A DNA stretch of 24,837 nucleotides from CAYQZD01 sp964421875 (GCA_964421875.1 CAYQZD010000053.1:1-24837); one strand, 5' to 3'; counted from the first letter of the stretch, positions 1 through 7,408 are shown. Numbers and translations: made by a program. Notes: a model not told the origin generated them from the letters alone.

Positions 1-1
1 C

Positions 2-583
2 TCCTTTCCCCTGAACATCGATGTCTGGACCGAAGTGATTCTGCCGGATGGCAGGACTTACGGGCCGGCGCTGTCGCGCGCGGGATTGCTCTTCACGGCG
101 GGGATGCGGATTCAACGGTCTCTAACCCAATATGTCCCGGCGGCTTGTCCGGGAGGGGTTATGTACTATGTCGCTAAAGTGGGATTCCTGCCCGACAGCG
201 CCTTAGCTTCGGACGACTTCAGCTTTATCAAACTGCTGAGCGAAGGCGGAACGACTCACAGCCAGGGCTGGTCCTGTTACGGCTGGGACGATGAAAAATC
301 ACAAATCGAAAATCATAAATCACAAATCACAAATCTTGCCGTCTCCCCCAACCCCTTCAACGCCTCCACAGCTCTCAGCTTCAAGCTGCAAGCTGCAAGC
401 AATATCAAACTCGCCATCTACGACATCGCCGGACGGGAAGTCGCGGTCCTCGCTGACGGTTTCTATCCGGCGGGAACACATCAAGCGGTATGGGATGCCT
501 CAGCGATGGCGAGCGGAGTGTATTTCGCGCGGCTGGATGGGGGGGGTGAAATTAAAACTGAAAGACTTCTGTTGGTAAAGTAG
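2..583 (+). CDS. C-terminal part of a secreted protein (Ig-like module + sorting domain), 5'-truncated
   Basis: The frame is open from the first complete codon of the window, so the gene starts upstream; the internal ATG at 35 is not a credible start. What remains (193 codons) is the second half of an Ig-like module (IDVWTEVILPDGR through GWSCYGWDD), a linker from about codon 98, and the sorting domain (SPNPFN, VYD-like IYDIAGREVA, SGVYFARL, LLLVK, then TAG). The Ig part is nearly identical to that of the next gene (635-2230), but the linker is nearly identical to those at 12324 and 14283, so the gene is a mosaic. The lost passenger cannot be seen; the match to its neighbour suggests another beta-helix protein. 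Known for such tails: cleavage or anchoring signal for export across the outer membrane. Here that role is inference. Confidence 0.85.
   Translation, partial: SFPLNIDVWTEVILPDGRTYGPALSRAGLLFTAGMRIQRSLTQYVPAACPGGVMYYVAKVGFLPDSALASDDFSFIKLLSEGGTTHSQGWSCYGWDDEKSQIENHKSQITNLAVSPNPFNASTALSFKLQAASNIKLAIYDIAGREVAVLADGFYPAGTHQAVWDASAMASGVYFARLDGGGEIKTERLLLVK
294..404 (+). repeat. Heptanucleotide repeats in linker and start of sorting domain, word types B + D
   Basis: Type B words of the form AAATCAC end at 300, 307, 314, 321, 328 and 335, exactly 7 nt apart, and encode the linker KSQIENHKSQITN. A second block with AGCT at 370, 377, 384 and 391 and AGCA at 398, again every 7 nt, encodes LSFKLQAASN at the start of the sorting domain. 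The period does not match codons, so it is a DNA-level repeat that is being translated. Confidence 0.85.
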
Positions 584-604
584 GGATTTGATTCATCAAA
601 TCCC
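583..604 (+). repeat. Stop-overlapping hairpin, copy 1
   Basis: A perfect 9-bp inverted repeat, GGGATTTGA (583-591) and TCAAATCCC (596-604), with loop TTCA. The first G is the last base of the TAG stop. The same element follows the stops at 2230, 5218 and, slightly changed, 7356. No T-run follows, so it is not a standard intrinsic terminator; an mRNA 3'-end stabiliser, an intercistronic attenuator or a repeat element are the options. Confidence 0.8.
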
Positions 605-634
605 GGAAATAACATATTTCTTATGGAGACACAA

Positions 635-2230
635 ATGAACAGACTAATTGTATCTTTAGTAATTATATGTTTGCCAACTGTCAGCGCCCTGGCCACTGTG
701 TTACGCGTCCCTTCCCAATATTCCACCATTCAGGCGGGCATCGATGCCTCCTCCTGGGGGGATACGGTGCTGGTGGCGGACGGGACCTACACTGGCGCCG
801 GCAACCGGGAAATTCAGTGTTTCGGCATGCGGATAGTGATTATGTCTGAAAACGGACCGGAAACCTGCGTAATAGACTGTCAAGGAGTGGGGCGGGCCTT
901 CAATTTCATCGGCCGGGAACAACGGGACACTATCCTCAAGGGATTCACAATTACCAACGGATATGTCGGGAGCAACCGCGGCGGCGGTATCCTCTGCGCC
1001 AATTCCAGCCCCAGCATTGTGGAATGCATACTCTGTTACAATCGAACCACCGGAACCGGTCTGCGCGGGGCGGGAATCTCAGTGCAGCGGGGAACGCCCC
1101 TGATTCAAAACTGCACCTTTTACCAGAACCGGGCTGACAACGGCGATAACGGCTGGGGAGGCGGAATCTGCAGCGACACCTCGAATATGGTGGTTAACAG
1201 TTGTATTCTCTATGACAACTGGGGCTCAAGTTGAGGGGGACCCTTTGGCAGTGGGATCTACTGCACCGGTGGAAATCCGCAGATTTTGTTCTGCAATCTG
1301 CATAATGGCGGGGGAAATCTTCAGGGACCTGGAACCCCTGCGGGAGCGGGAGCGATAGTAAACCTGAACCTCAACGGCACCCCCTGCGACCCCCACAGCA
1401 ACATCTTTGACTTGCCCGAAATGGTTGAGCCGGCACTAAGAAATTTCAATCTCCAACCCACTTCCCCCTGCATCGACGCCGGGGATACGCTACTCCCCCG
1501 CGACCCGGACGGCTCTATCAAGGATATCGGAGCTTTATTCTTCTTCCACTACCCCGTTTTCGTGGAATTGACCCCCCATTCGTCAACCATCATTCTGCCC
1601 GCCAGTGGAGGCAGTTTTGGCTTCGACGTTGCGGTGGAAAGCCAGTGCTCCTTTCCCCTGAACATCGATGTCTGGACCGAAGTGATTCTGCCGGATGGCA
1701 GGGTTTACGGGCCGGCGCTGGCGCGCGCGGGACTGCCCTTCGCGGCGGGGATGCGGGCACAGCGTTCCCTGACCCAGTATGTCCCGGCGGCTTGCCCGGG
1801 CGGGGTTTTGTACTATGTCGCTAAAGTGGGATTCCTCCCCGACAGCGCCTTAGCTTCGGACGACTTCAGCTTTATCAAACTGCTGGGCGAAGGCGCGCCC
1901 ATTAACCAGCAAGGTTGGGCTTGTTCAGGCTGGGACGACGATGAAGAGAGATTCAGGACTCAGGATTCAGGATTCGGAATCCTATCTGTAAGTCCAAATC
2001 CATTTAATTCCTCCACAGCTATCAGCTTCGAGCTGCAAGCTGCAAGTAATGTGAAGCTGGCGGTTTATGATGTGTCGGGGCGGGAGGTTGAAATCCTCGC
2101 CGAAGGCTTCTATCCTGCCGGAGCGCATCAGGCGGTTTGGGAGGCGTCGGGAATGGCAAGCGGGGTCTATTTCGCGCGCCTGCGGGCGGGGAGTGAGGTC
2201 AAAACGGTGAAACTGCTTCTGGTAAAGTAG
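635..2230 (+). CDS. Secreted right-handed beta-helix protein with in-frame UGA (candidate recoded gene)
   Basis: ATG at 635 is chosen because GGAG at 625-628 serves as its ribosome site; an ATG at 623 overlaps that site. Residues 1-20 are a signal peptide (MNRLIVSLVI...SALA). Next comes VLRVPSQYSTIQAGIDASSWGDTVLV, the usual opening of the right-handed beta-helix / choice-of-anchor families, with rungs such as GGGILC, GAGISV and GGGICS. Codon 200 is TGA (1232-1234). The same frame then stays open for 331 codons to TAG: it completes the rung (GSGIYC), the SPCIDAGD motif near 290, the Ig-like module about 309-445, a linker and the sorting domain about 451-531. Read as 531 residues it matches 7409-9001 end to end. 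Termination at UGA would give a 199-residue secreted protein with no sorting domain. A pseudogene is possible but unlikely, because two paralogues carry the same TGA. Confidence 0.8.
1232..1264 (+). promoter_or_regulatory. In-frame UGA with downstream hairpin, SECIS-like recoding element, copy 1
   Basis: TGA at 1232-1234 is followed after 18 nt by a hairpin: GCAGT (1248-1252), loop GGGATCT (1253-1259), ACTGC (1260-1264). The inner G-U and G-C pairs can extend the stem to 7 bp over a GAT loop. Bacterial SECIS elements are stem-loops within the coding region at about this distance from UGA with G and U in the loop, so the geometry fits. Identity as SECIS is inference. Confidence 0.6.
1951..2051 (+). 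repeat. Heptanucleotide repeats in linker and start of sorting domain, word types A + D
   Basis: ATTCAGG-type words start at 1951, 1958 (ACTCAGG), 1965 and 1972, encoding a linker that reads FRTQDSGFGI. A type D block has AGCT at 2017, 2024, 2031 and 2038 and AGTA at 2045. Both blocks have a strict 7-nt period. Confidence 0.85.
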
Positions 2231-2251
2231 GGATTTGATTCATCAAATCCC
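2230..2251 (+). repeat. Stop-overlapping hairpin, copy 2
   Basis: GGGATTTGA (2230-2238), loop TTCA, TCAAATCCC (2243-2251), starting on the last base of the TAG stop. It is identical to copies 1 and 3. No poly-T follows. Confidence 0.8.
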
Positions 2252-2395
2252 CGCAATATCTCACAACAGAGACACATATCGTATTATTGTTAAAGGAATT
2301 GAATCCGATACTTGAAACTAACCTTCTGTGTGAGTACATTTTAATTGGGGAGAATAATCTATCTGTCATTCTACTCTAATCAATAGGAGCTGAGC

Positions 2396-5218
2396 ATGAA
2401 AAGTAGAATTTTATACGTAATTTTCCCGCTTTTTCTGTTGGTTCTTATAACGAATCCACTCGAAGCGGATGAAACCTATCATATGGTGATGGTTTCTAAT
2501 CCTGACCAAACCACAATCACCACTATGCTGGAACTCGGCCTGCCAATGGACGATTCCAAAATGATTCCCGGCCAGGGCCTGGAAATACCTCTGGAGGAGG
2601 CGGATATCGCCCTGCTCCGGAGAAATGGTATCTCATACAGCATTACTCAAGAAGACCTGGAAGCGTACTACGCCCGAATCTGCCGGGAAAACATGAAGCA
2701 AATTCCGAGTTACCAAACCGACGATCCGGTGCATATGAAACACGGCTCCATGGGCGGATTCTACACCTTTCAGGAAATCGTGATGGACCTGGATTCTATG
2801 CGCCTGTTATATCCCAATCTGATTACGGTGAAAGACTCTATCGGAGCGGGACACGAGGGAAATCCCCTCTGGATGGTCAAAATATCCGACAACCCGGACA
2901 TTACCGAAAACGAACCTTCAGGCATATTCGATGCCCTCCATCATGCCCGCGAGCCCGGAGCCTACACGGTGCTTATATACGCTATGTGGCACCTGCTGGA
3001 AGAATACGGCGCAGACCCGGAAGCCACCTATCTGGTGAACAACCGCGAACTCTATTTCGTCCCCGTGGTCAATCCTGACGGCTTTCTGTATAATATCCAA
3101 ACCAATCCCGGAGGAGGGGGAATGTGGCGCAAGAACCGCCGCGATAACGGCGGAGGAGTCTATGGCGTCGATCCTAACCGCAATTACCCCTATCAATGGG
3201 GTTATGACAATCAGGGTTCCAGTCCCACCCCAAGTTCCTCAACCTACCGTGGTCCCAGCGCCGGTTCCGAACCTGAAGTGCAGGCGATGATGAACTTCAT
3301 CAACGCCCGCAATTTCGTCACCGGTATGACCATCCACACATCCGCCTTCTGCTATCTTACCGCATACGGGTATGATTTGGTGATGCCGGAACCCTTAGAT
3401 GTCCATATGGAATACCTCGCCGAAGCAGCTCGTTATAATGGCTATGACTACGGTACATGCCGTCAGATAATGTACGCCTCCAACGGACGCACCCAGGATT
3501 GGCAGCTTCACGAGCAGGGTATAATCAACATTGAACCTGAAGTCGGCTCCCACGGTTTCTGGCCCAGCATTCAGTACATCATACCGGAAGCGGCGGAAAA
3601 CCTCCACTGTTGTCTGAATCTGTTCTGGTGCGCCGGAGGCAAGGTGGAGTTATCTTCGGTCGAAGTGGCGGACGGTTATTTGAGCCAGGGCGATATCGAC
3701 ACCCTGATGGTCGAAATCTACAACCGGGGATACGGAACATCGGAAATAATCAACCTCCAGCTCGCCTCCAACGACCCCTACATCACGATTTTGAACGCTA
3801 ACTCCGCCACCGACACTATCCCCCGCCGCTCCGGAGCTTTTGCCGGATTCAGGGTGGAGACCGCTTCAGCCTGTCCCATTGGACACGAAGCGGCATTCAC
3901 GCTGACCATCGACCAGGGCGGATTTTTGCTAACAGAAGAGTTCACTCTTAGAGTGGGAGTCCCCACCGTTTACTTTGAGGACGATATGGAGAGCGGAGTC
4001 GGCGGCTGGACTCACTTGGCGGTCACCACTGGGTGGGAAGACCAATGGCATTTATCCACTATGAACAGCCATTCCCCCACGCACGCCTGGAAATTCGGCA
4101 GCCCCGGCGGCGATTACGCCAATCATGCCGACGGAGGATTGGTTACCCAGACCATCAATATCGGTATCAACGGGGAACTGACCTTCTGGCACTGGATTGA
4201 AGCTGAAGCTTCGGGAGCTTATCCCGATTCCGCCTATGACGGCGGTGTGGTCGAAATCTCGCACAACGGCGCGCCCTTCACCCTTCTGCCGATGCCGGGA
4301 TACACGCACCATATCCGCGCCTCAGCCGGCGGGGGAAATCCCTATACCGGGCCCTTTACCCCCCAAATACCTGTGTTTTCCGGTTCAAGCGGAGGATGGG
4401 TGGAAGAGACCGCCGATTTGTCCGATTACCCGGGCGATATCCAACTCCGCTTCCGCTTCGGCTCCGATAACGCCTCTACCGCCGCCGGGTGGTTTATCGA
4501 CGATGTCAGGGTGACCGCTTTCCCCTCAGGAACAACCCCCAACCTAATGGTGGAACTTACACCTTTGAGCCCGCCGATCCAGATACCTACCTCCGGAGGC
4601 AGTTTCTCCCTCCGCGCCGAAGTGTCCAACAATACCGCCCGTTCCATCACCTTCGACGCCTGGACTGAAGCGATTCTCCCCGGCGGGAATGTATATGGTC
4701 CTATAGTGTTGCGCAACAACCTGCTGATTCCACCCGGTTATACTATTATGCGGCAGCTCCTGCAGAATGTCCCCGGCTACGCCCCGGCGGGGAGCTACAC
4801 CTATGTAGGCAAGGTCGGTGTATATCCCGACAGCGTCATCGACGACGATTCTTTCCCCTTCACTAAAATTCCCGGCGAAGCCGCGCCCACTCATAATCAG
4901 GGCTGGAATGTTTACGGCTGGGACAATGATGAAGAGGGATTCAGGATTCAGGATTCAGGATTCGGAATCATTTCGGTAAATCCCAATCCCTTCAACCCGG
5001 AAACAGCTCTCAGCTACAAGCTGCAAGCTGCAAGTAATGTGAAGCTGGCGGTTTACGACATCGCCGGGCGTGAAGTGGCGCTTCTCGCCGAGGGCTTCTA
5101 TCCCGCCGGAACGCACCAGGCGGTATGGGACGCCTCAGCGATGGCGAGCGGAGTCTATTTTGCGCGCCTGCAGGCGGGGGATGAAGTAAGAACAGTAAAA
5201 ATGCTGTTGGTTAAGTAG
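2396..5218 (+). CDS. Secreted M14-family zinc carboxypeptidase with MAM-like, Ig-like and sorting domains
   Basis: The ATG follows AGGAG (2384-2388). Residues 1-24 are a signal peptide, then a propeptide-like stretch to about 110. The catalytic domain (about 120-410) is an M14 carboxypeptidase: zinc ligands His183 and Glu186 in HHARE, the substrate-binding stretch MWRKNRR...DPNRNYPYQWG, third zinc ligand His314 (MTIHTS), and the catalytic Glu, probably Glu380, in NIEPEVGSHGFWP. All key residues are present, so it should be an active exopeptidase removing C-terminal residues outside the cell. After it come a beta-sandwich region (about 415-520), a MAM/concanavalin-like region (about 525-712, DDMESGVGGWTH ... 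WFIDDVRV), the shared Ig-like module (about 716-850), a heptad linker and the sorting domain (about 862-940). At 940 residues it is far longer than a lone M14 enzyme because of these additions. Exact substrate preference cannot be read. Confidence 0.92.
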   Translation: MKSRILYVIFPLFLLVLITNPLEADETYHMVMVSNPDQTTITTMLELGLPMDDSKMIPGQGLEIPLEEADIALLRRNGISYSITQEDLEAYYARICRENMKQIPSYQTDDPVHMKHGSMGGFYTFQEIVMDLDSMRLLYPNLITVKDSIGAGHEGNPLWMVKISDNPDITENEPSGIFDALHHAREPGAYTVLIYAMWHLLEEYGADPEATYLVNNRELYFVPVVNPDGFLYNIQTNPGGGGMWRKNRRDNGGGVYGVDPNRNYPYQWGYDNQGSSPTPSSSTYRGPSAGSEPEVQAMMNFINARNFVTGMTIHTSAFCYLTAYGYDLVMPEPLDVHMEYLAEAARYNGYDYGTCRQIMYASNGRTQDWQLHEQGIINIEPEVGSHGFWPSIQYIIPEAAENLHCCLNLFWCAGGKVELSSVEVADGYLSQGDIDTLMVEIYNRGYGTSEIINLQLASNDPYITILNANSATDTIPRRSGAFAGFRVETASACPIGHEAAFTLTIDQGGFLLTEEFTLRVGVPTVYFEDDMESGVGGWTHLAVTTGWEDQWHLSTMNSHSPTHAWKFGSPGGDYANHADGGLVTQTINIGINGELTFWHWIEAEASGAYPDSAYDGGVVEISHNGAPFTLLPMPGYTHHIRASAGGGNPYTGPFTPQIPVFSGSSGGWVEETADLSDYPGDIQLRFRFGSDNASTAAGWFIDDVRVTAFPSGTTPNLMVELTPLSPPIQIPTSGGSFSLRAEVSNNTARSITFDAWTEAILPGGNVYGPIVLRNNLLIPPGYTIMRQLLQNVPGYAPAGSYTYVGKVGVYPDSVIDDDSFPFTKIPGEAAPTHNQGWNVYGWDNDEEGFRIQDSGFGIISVNPNPFNPETALSYKLQAASNVKLAVYDIAGREVALLAEGFYPAGTHQAVWDASAMASGVYFARLQAGDEVRTVKMLLVK
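4939..5039 (+). repeat. Heptanucleotide repeats, word types A + D
   Basis: ATTCAGG starts at 4939, 4946 and 4953 and ATTCGGA at 4960 (linker FRIQDSGFGI). AGCT occurs at 5005, 5012, 5019 and 5026 and AGTA at 5033 (sorting-domain start LSYKLQAASN). The period is exactly 7 nt in both blocks. Confidence 0.85.
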
Positions 5219-5239
5219 GGATTTGATTCATCAAATCCC
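5218..5239 (+). repeat. Stop-overlapping hairpin, copy 3
   Basis: GGGATTTGA (5218-5226), loop TTCA, TCAAATCCC (5231-5239), again beginning on the final base of TAG, identical to copies 1 and 2. Confidence 0.8.
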
Positions 5240-5288
5240 CGCATGCGACTATGCCGTGGCGCAGGGTCTCTGCAGTTTATCCGACAAT

Positions 5289-5371
5289 ATATCACGCTGA
5301 GCGAAGCGAAGCATCTGCGTTTTGGTAAATAATTTATAAACAAGAGATTCTTCACTGCGTTCAGAATGACA
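5289..5371. repeat. MITE-like dispersed palindromic element, copy 1
   Basis: An imperfect palindrome of about 83 bp: the left arm (5289-5315, containing GCTGAGCGAAGCGAAGC) and right arm (5345-5371, containing TTCACTGCGTTCAGAATG) are related by inversion. Bases 5336-5371 are the exact reverse complement of 18021-18056, a 36-bp match. Repeats of this type (TCATTCTGAACGCAGTGAAG) recur in many genomes between genes. It fills most of the 5240-5448 gap between the peptidase and the next gene; no gene is seen there. Confidence 0.75.
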
Positions 5372-5439
5372 TAGCACAAAATCAATTATCGTCAGACAGA
5401 CTGTCTATACCCTGCGCATACAACAAATAAACAAATACT

Positions 5440-5467
5440 TGCAACAGGGTGCGGAGACCCTGTTGCA
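5440..5467 (+). promoter_or_regulatory. Strong hairpin upstream of the propeller gene
   Basis: A perfect 11-bp stem, TGCAACAGGGT (5440-5450) and ACCCTGTTGCA (5457-5467), with loop GCGGAG. It covers a GTG at 5449 that could be mistaken for a start codon and lies about 48 nt before the proposed start. With no T-run directly after, a leader structure is more likely than a terminator. Confidence 0.55.
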
Positions 5468-5514
5468 CTACTTATGTGAGGTGTCTTTTCCTTAAAAACC
5501 GGAGGAGAAACAAA

Positions 5515-7356
5515 ACGAGAACACCAATTATCACTTTGGCGGTCGTTGCGCTTTCAGCTTTTTCCGCCTTAGCGCAGAATCCCGACACCCTGTGGTCCAG
5601 AATGTACGGAATGGACACTGTCAATGAAGATGGCCATAGCTTAAGACAGACACCGGACGGAGGATTTATAATCGCGGGCTATGCCGGCAGTCCTTTCCAG
5701 GATGTCTATGTGGTGAAAACCGACGCCCAGGGCGACACTATGTGGACGAGATGTCACGGCGGGACTGAAGATGATTATGGAGAAGGAATCTGCCTGGCTC
5801 ATGATAGCGGGTATCTTGTTGTTGGTTTTACGAGGTCATACGGCGTCGGCAGCTCTGATATTTACCTGATAAAAATCGATTCGAACGGCGAAAGAATCTG
5901 GCATCGGACCTATGGCGGAACGAGTGTGGATTTTGGTCATTGCATTCAGCAAACCTCCGACGGAGGGTATATTCTCGTTGGCGGGTATGGCGTGGGGGGA
6001 GGCAATCTTGGGACTTATTTGGTAAAGCTCGAGGCTCAGGGCGACACGATATGGACTCGATTATCAAATATAAATCCTATGGATTGGGCGCGATATGTCT
6101 GTCAGACTTTTGACGGAGGATATATAGTGACAGGCGCTACTCTTGTCAGCCCAGTCAATTTCAATTATGACTTATTTCTATCGAAGTACAATTCAGACGG
6201 TATTGTAGAGTGGACGCGAATGTACGGCGGTCCCTATGAAGATTGGTGCTATTGTGTAAAGCAGACTCCGGACAGTGGATATATCCTGGTGGGTTACATC
6301 GATAGGATTAATTTTGTGGGTGGAGATGCATATGTCATAAAAACGAACAGCCTCGGCGATACTCTATGGACGCGAAGATTCGGGGAAACCGGTCTCTGTG
6401 ATATTTTTATCAGTGTCGATGTAACCTCGGATGGGGGTTATCTGTGCGCCGGATACGCCACCAGTTTTGAACCGAGAGGCGAAAAACTATACATGGTTAA
6501 GATGAATTCTGAAGGGGAAAGACTTTGGGCGGAATATTATGGAGATTACCGCCCAAGCAGCGCGCTTAGTGTTGTTACGACTCAAGACGGAGGGGCTGCG
6601 ATTGCAGGTTATGTCACCCCCCCTTATATCGGCTACAAAGATGTGTGGCTGCTCCGCCTGCCGGGAACGCCGCCTTCCTTGTCGCTGACACTCACTCCCG
6701 TGAATCCACCGATTCTAATCCCCGCCGGGGGAGGTAACTTCTTTTTCACCGCGGAGGTGCAAAATTCCACCGCCGCCGCGGTGACTTTCGACGCTTGGAC
6801 TGAAGTAATCCTCCCCGGCGGCGCGGCGCACGGCCCCCTGATTATGCGCGCGAATCTCCCCATCGCCCCCAGCCAGACCATCGTTCGCACCGGGATAACT
6901 CAGTTTGTCCCCAGCTACGCTCCTGAGGGAGATTACACTTACAACGGATATGTGGGCAGCTATCCGGACAGCGTTATCGATGAAGACAGCTTCGAGTTCA
7001 CCAAACTCCCCGGAGAAGCCCCGCCCACGCACAACCAGGGCTGGAGTGTATATGGTTGGGACGATGATGAAGATGGATTCAGGATTCAGGATTCAGGATT
7101 CAGAGTCCTTTCGGTAAATCCCAATCCTTTCAACGCTTCGACAGTTGCGAGATTCGAGCTGCGAGATGCGAGTCAAGTAGAACTCGCCCTCTACGACATC
7201 GCCGGCCGGGAAGTGGCGGTTCTCGCGGAGGGATTTTACCCTGCGGGGGCGCATCAGGCGGTTTGGGACGCGTCTGCGATGGCGAGCGGAGTGTATTTCG
7301 CGCGCCTGCAGGCGGGGAGTGAGGTTAAGACAAAAAAATTACTCTTGATAAAGTAG
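5515..7356 (+). CDS. Secreted seven-repeat propeller-like protein with Ig-like module and sorting domain; probable ACG start
   Basis: The frame is open from 5449 (GTG), but that start lies inside a hairpin and would place a long basic stretch before the signal peptide. A strong ribosome site GGAGGAG (5501-5507) sits 7 nt before ACG (5515), and from there the protein reads as an ideal signal peptide (RTPIITLAVVALSAFSALAQ), so a non-ATG start, or an ATG mutated to ACG, is proposed. Residues about 20-385 hold seven repeats of about 50 residues with the pattern xDGGYIxxGYxxS..DxYLxKxDxxGDTxWTRxYGG, consistent with a seven-bladed beta-propeller (inference). Then come the Ig-like module (about 388-520), a type A heptad linker and the sorting domain (about 535-613). 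The ligand is unknown. Its closest relative in the window is 9036-10889. Confidence 0.82.
   Translation, partial: TRTPIITLAVVALSAFSALAQNPDTLWSRMYGMDTVNEDGHSLRQTPDGGFIIAGYAGSPFQDVYVVKTDAQGDTMWTRCHGGTEDDYGEGICLAHDSGYLVVGFTRSYGVGSSDIYLIKIDSNGERIWHRTYGGTSVDFGHCIQQTSDGGYILVGGYGVGGGNLGTYLVKLEAQGDTIWTRLSNINPMDWARYVCQTFDGGYIVTGATLVSPVNFNYDLFLSKYNSDGIVEWTRMYGGPYEDWCYCVKQTPDSGYILVGYIDRINFVGGDAYVIKTNSLGDTLWTRRFGETGLCDIFISVDVTSDGGYLCAGYATSFEPRGEKLYMVKMNSEGERLWAEYYGDYRPSSALSVVTTQDGGAAIAGYVTPPYIGYKDVWLLRLPGTPPSLSLTLTPVNPPILIPAGGGNFFFTAEVQNSTAAAVTFDAWTEVILPGGAAHGPLIMRANLPIAPSQTIVRTGITQFVPSYAPEGDYTYNGYVGSYPDSVIDEDSFEFTKLPGEAPPTHNQGWSVYGWDDDEDGFRIQDSGFRVLSVNPNPFNASTVARFELRDASQVELALYDIAGREVAVLAEGFYPAGAHQAVWDASAMASGVYFARLQAGSEVKTKKLLLIK
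7077..7178 (+). repeat. Heptanucleotide repeats, word types A + E
   Basis: ATTCAGG starts at 7077, 7084 and 7091 and ATTCAGA at 7098 (linker). A different second word is used here: CGAG at 7148, 7155, 7162 and 7169, encoding ARFELRDASQ in the position where type D genes read LSFKLQAASN. Confidence 0.85.
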
Positions 7357-7377
7357 GGATTTGATTAATCGAATCCC
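7356..7377 (+). repeat. Stop-overlapping hairpin, diverged copy 4
   Basis: GGGATTTGA (7356-7364), loop TTAA, TCGAATCCC (7369-7377). The single stem difference from copies 1-3 turns a T-A pair into T-G, so a 9-bp stem is kept. It starts on the last base of TAG like the others. Confidence 0.75.
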
Positions 7378-7408
7378 GGTATAAAAAAGACACACTGAAG
7401 AGGTGAAA

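Noticed and set aside
294..341. CRISPR array
   Set aside because: The repeats are contiguous 7-nt words without spacers and lie in a translated linker.
583..604. Rho-independent terminator after the first genes
   Set aside because: The hairpin is perfect but no U-tract follows in any of the four copies, unlike the real terminators at 10918, 12641, 14605 and 17182.
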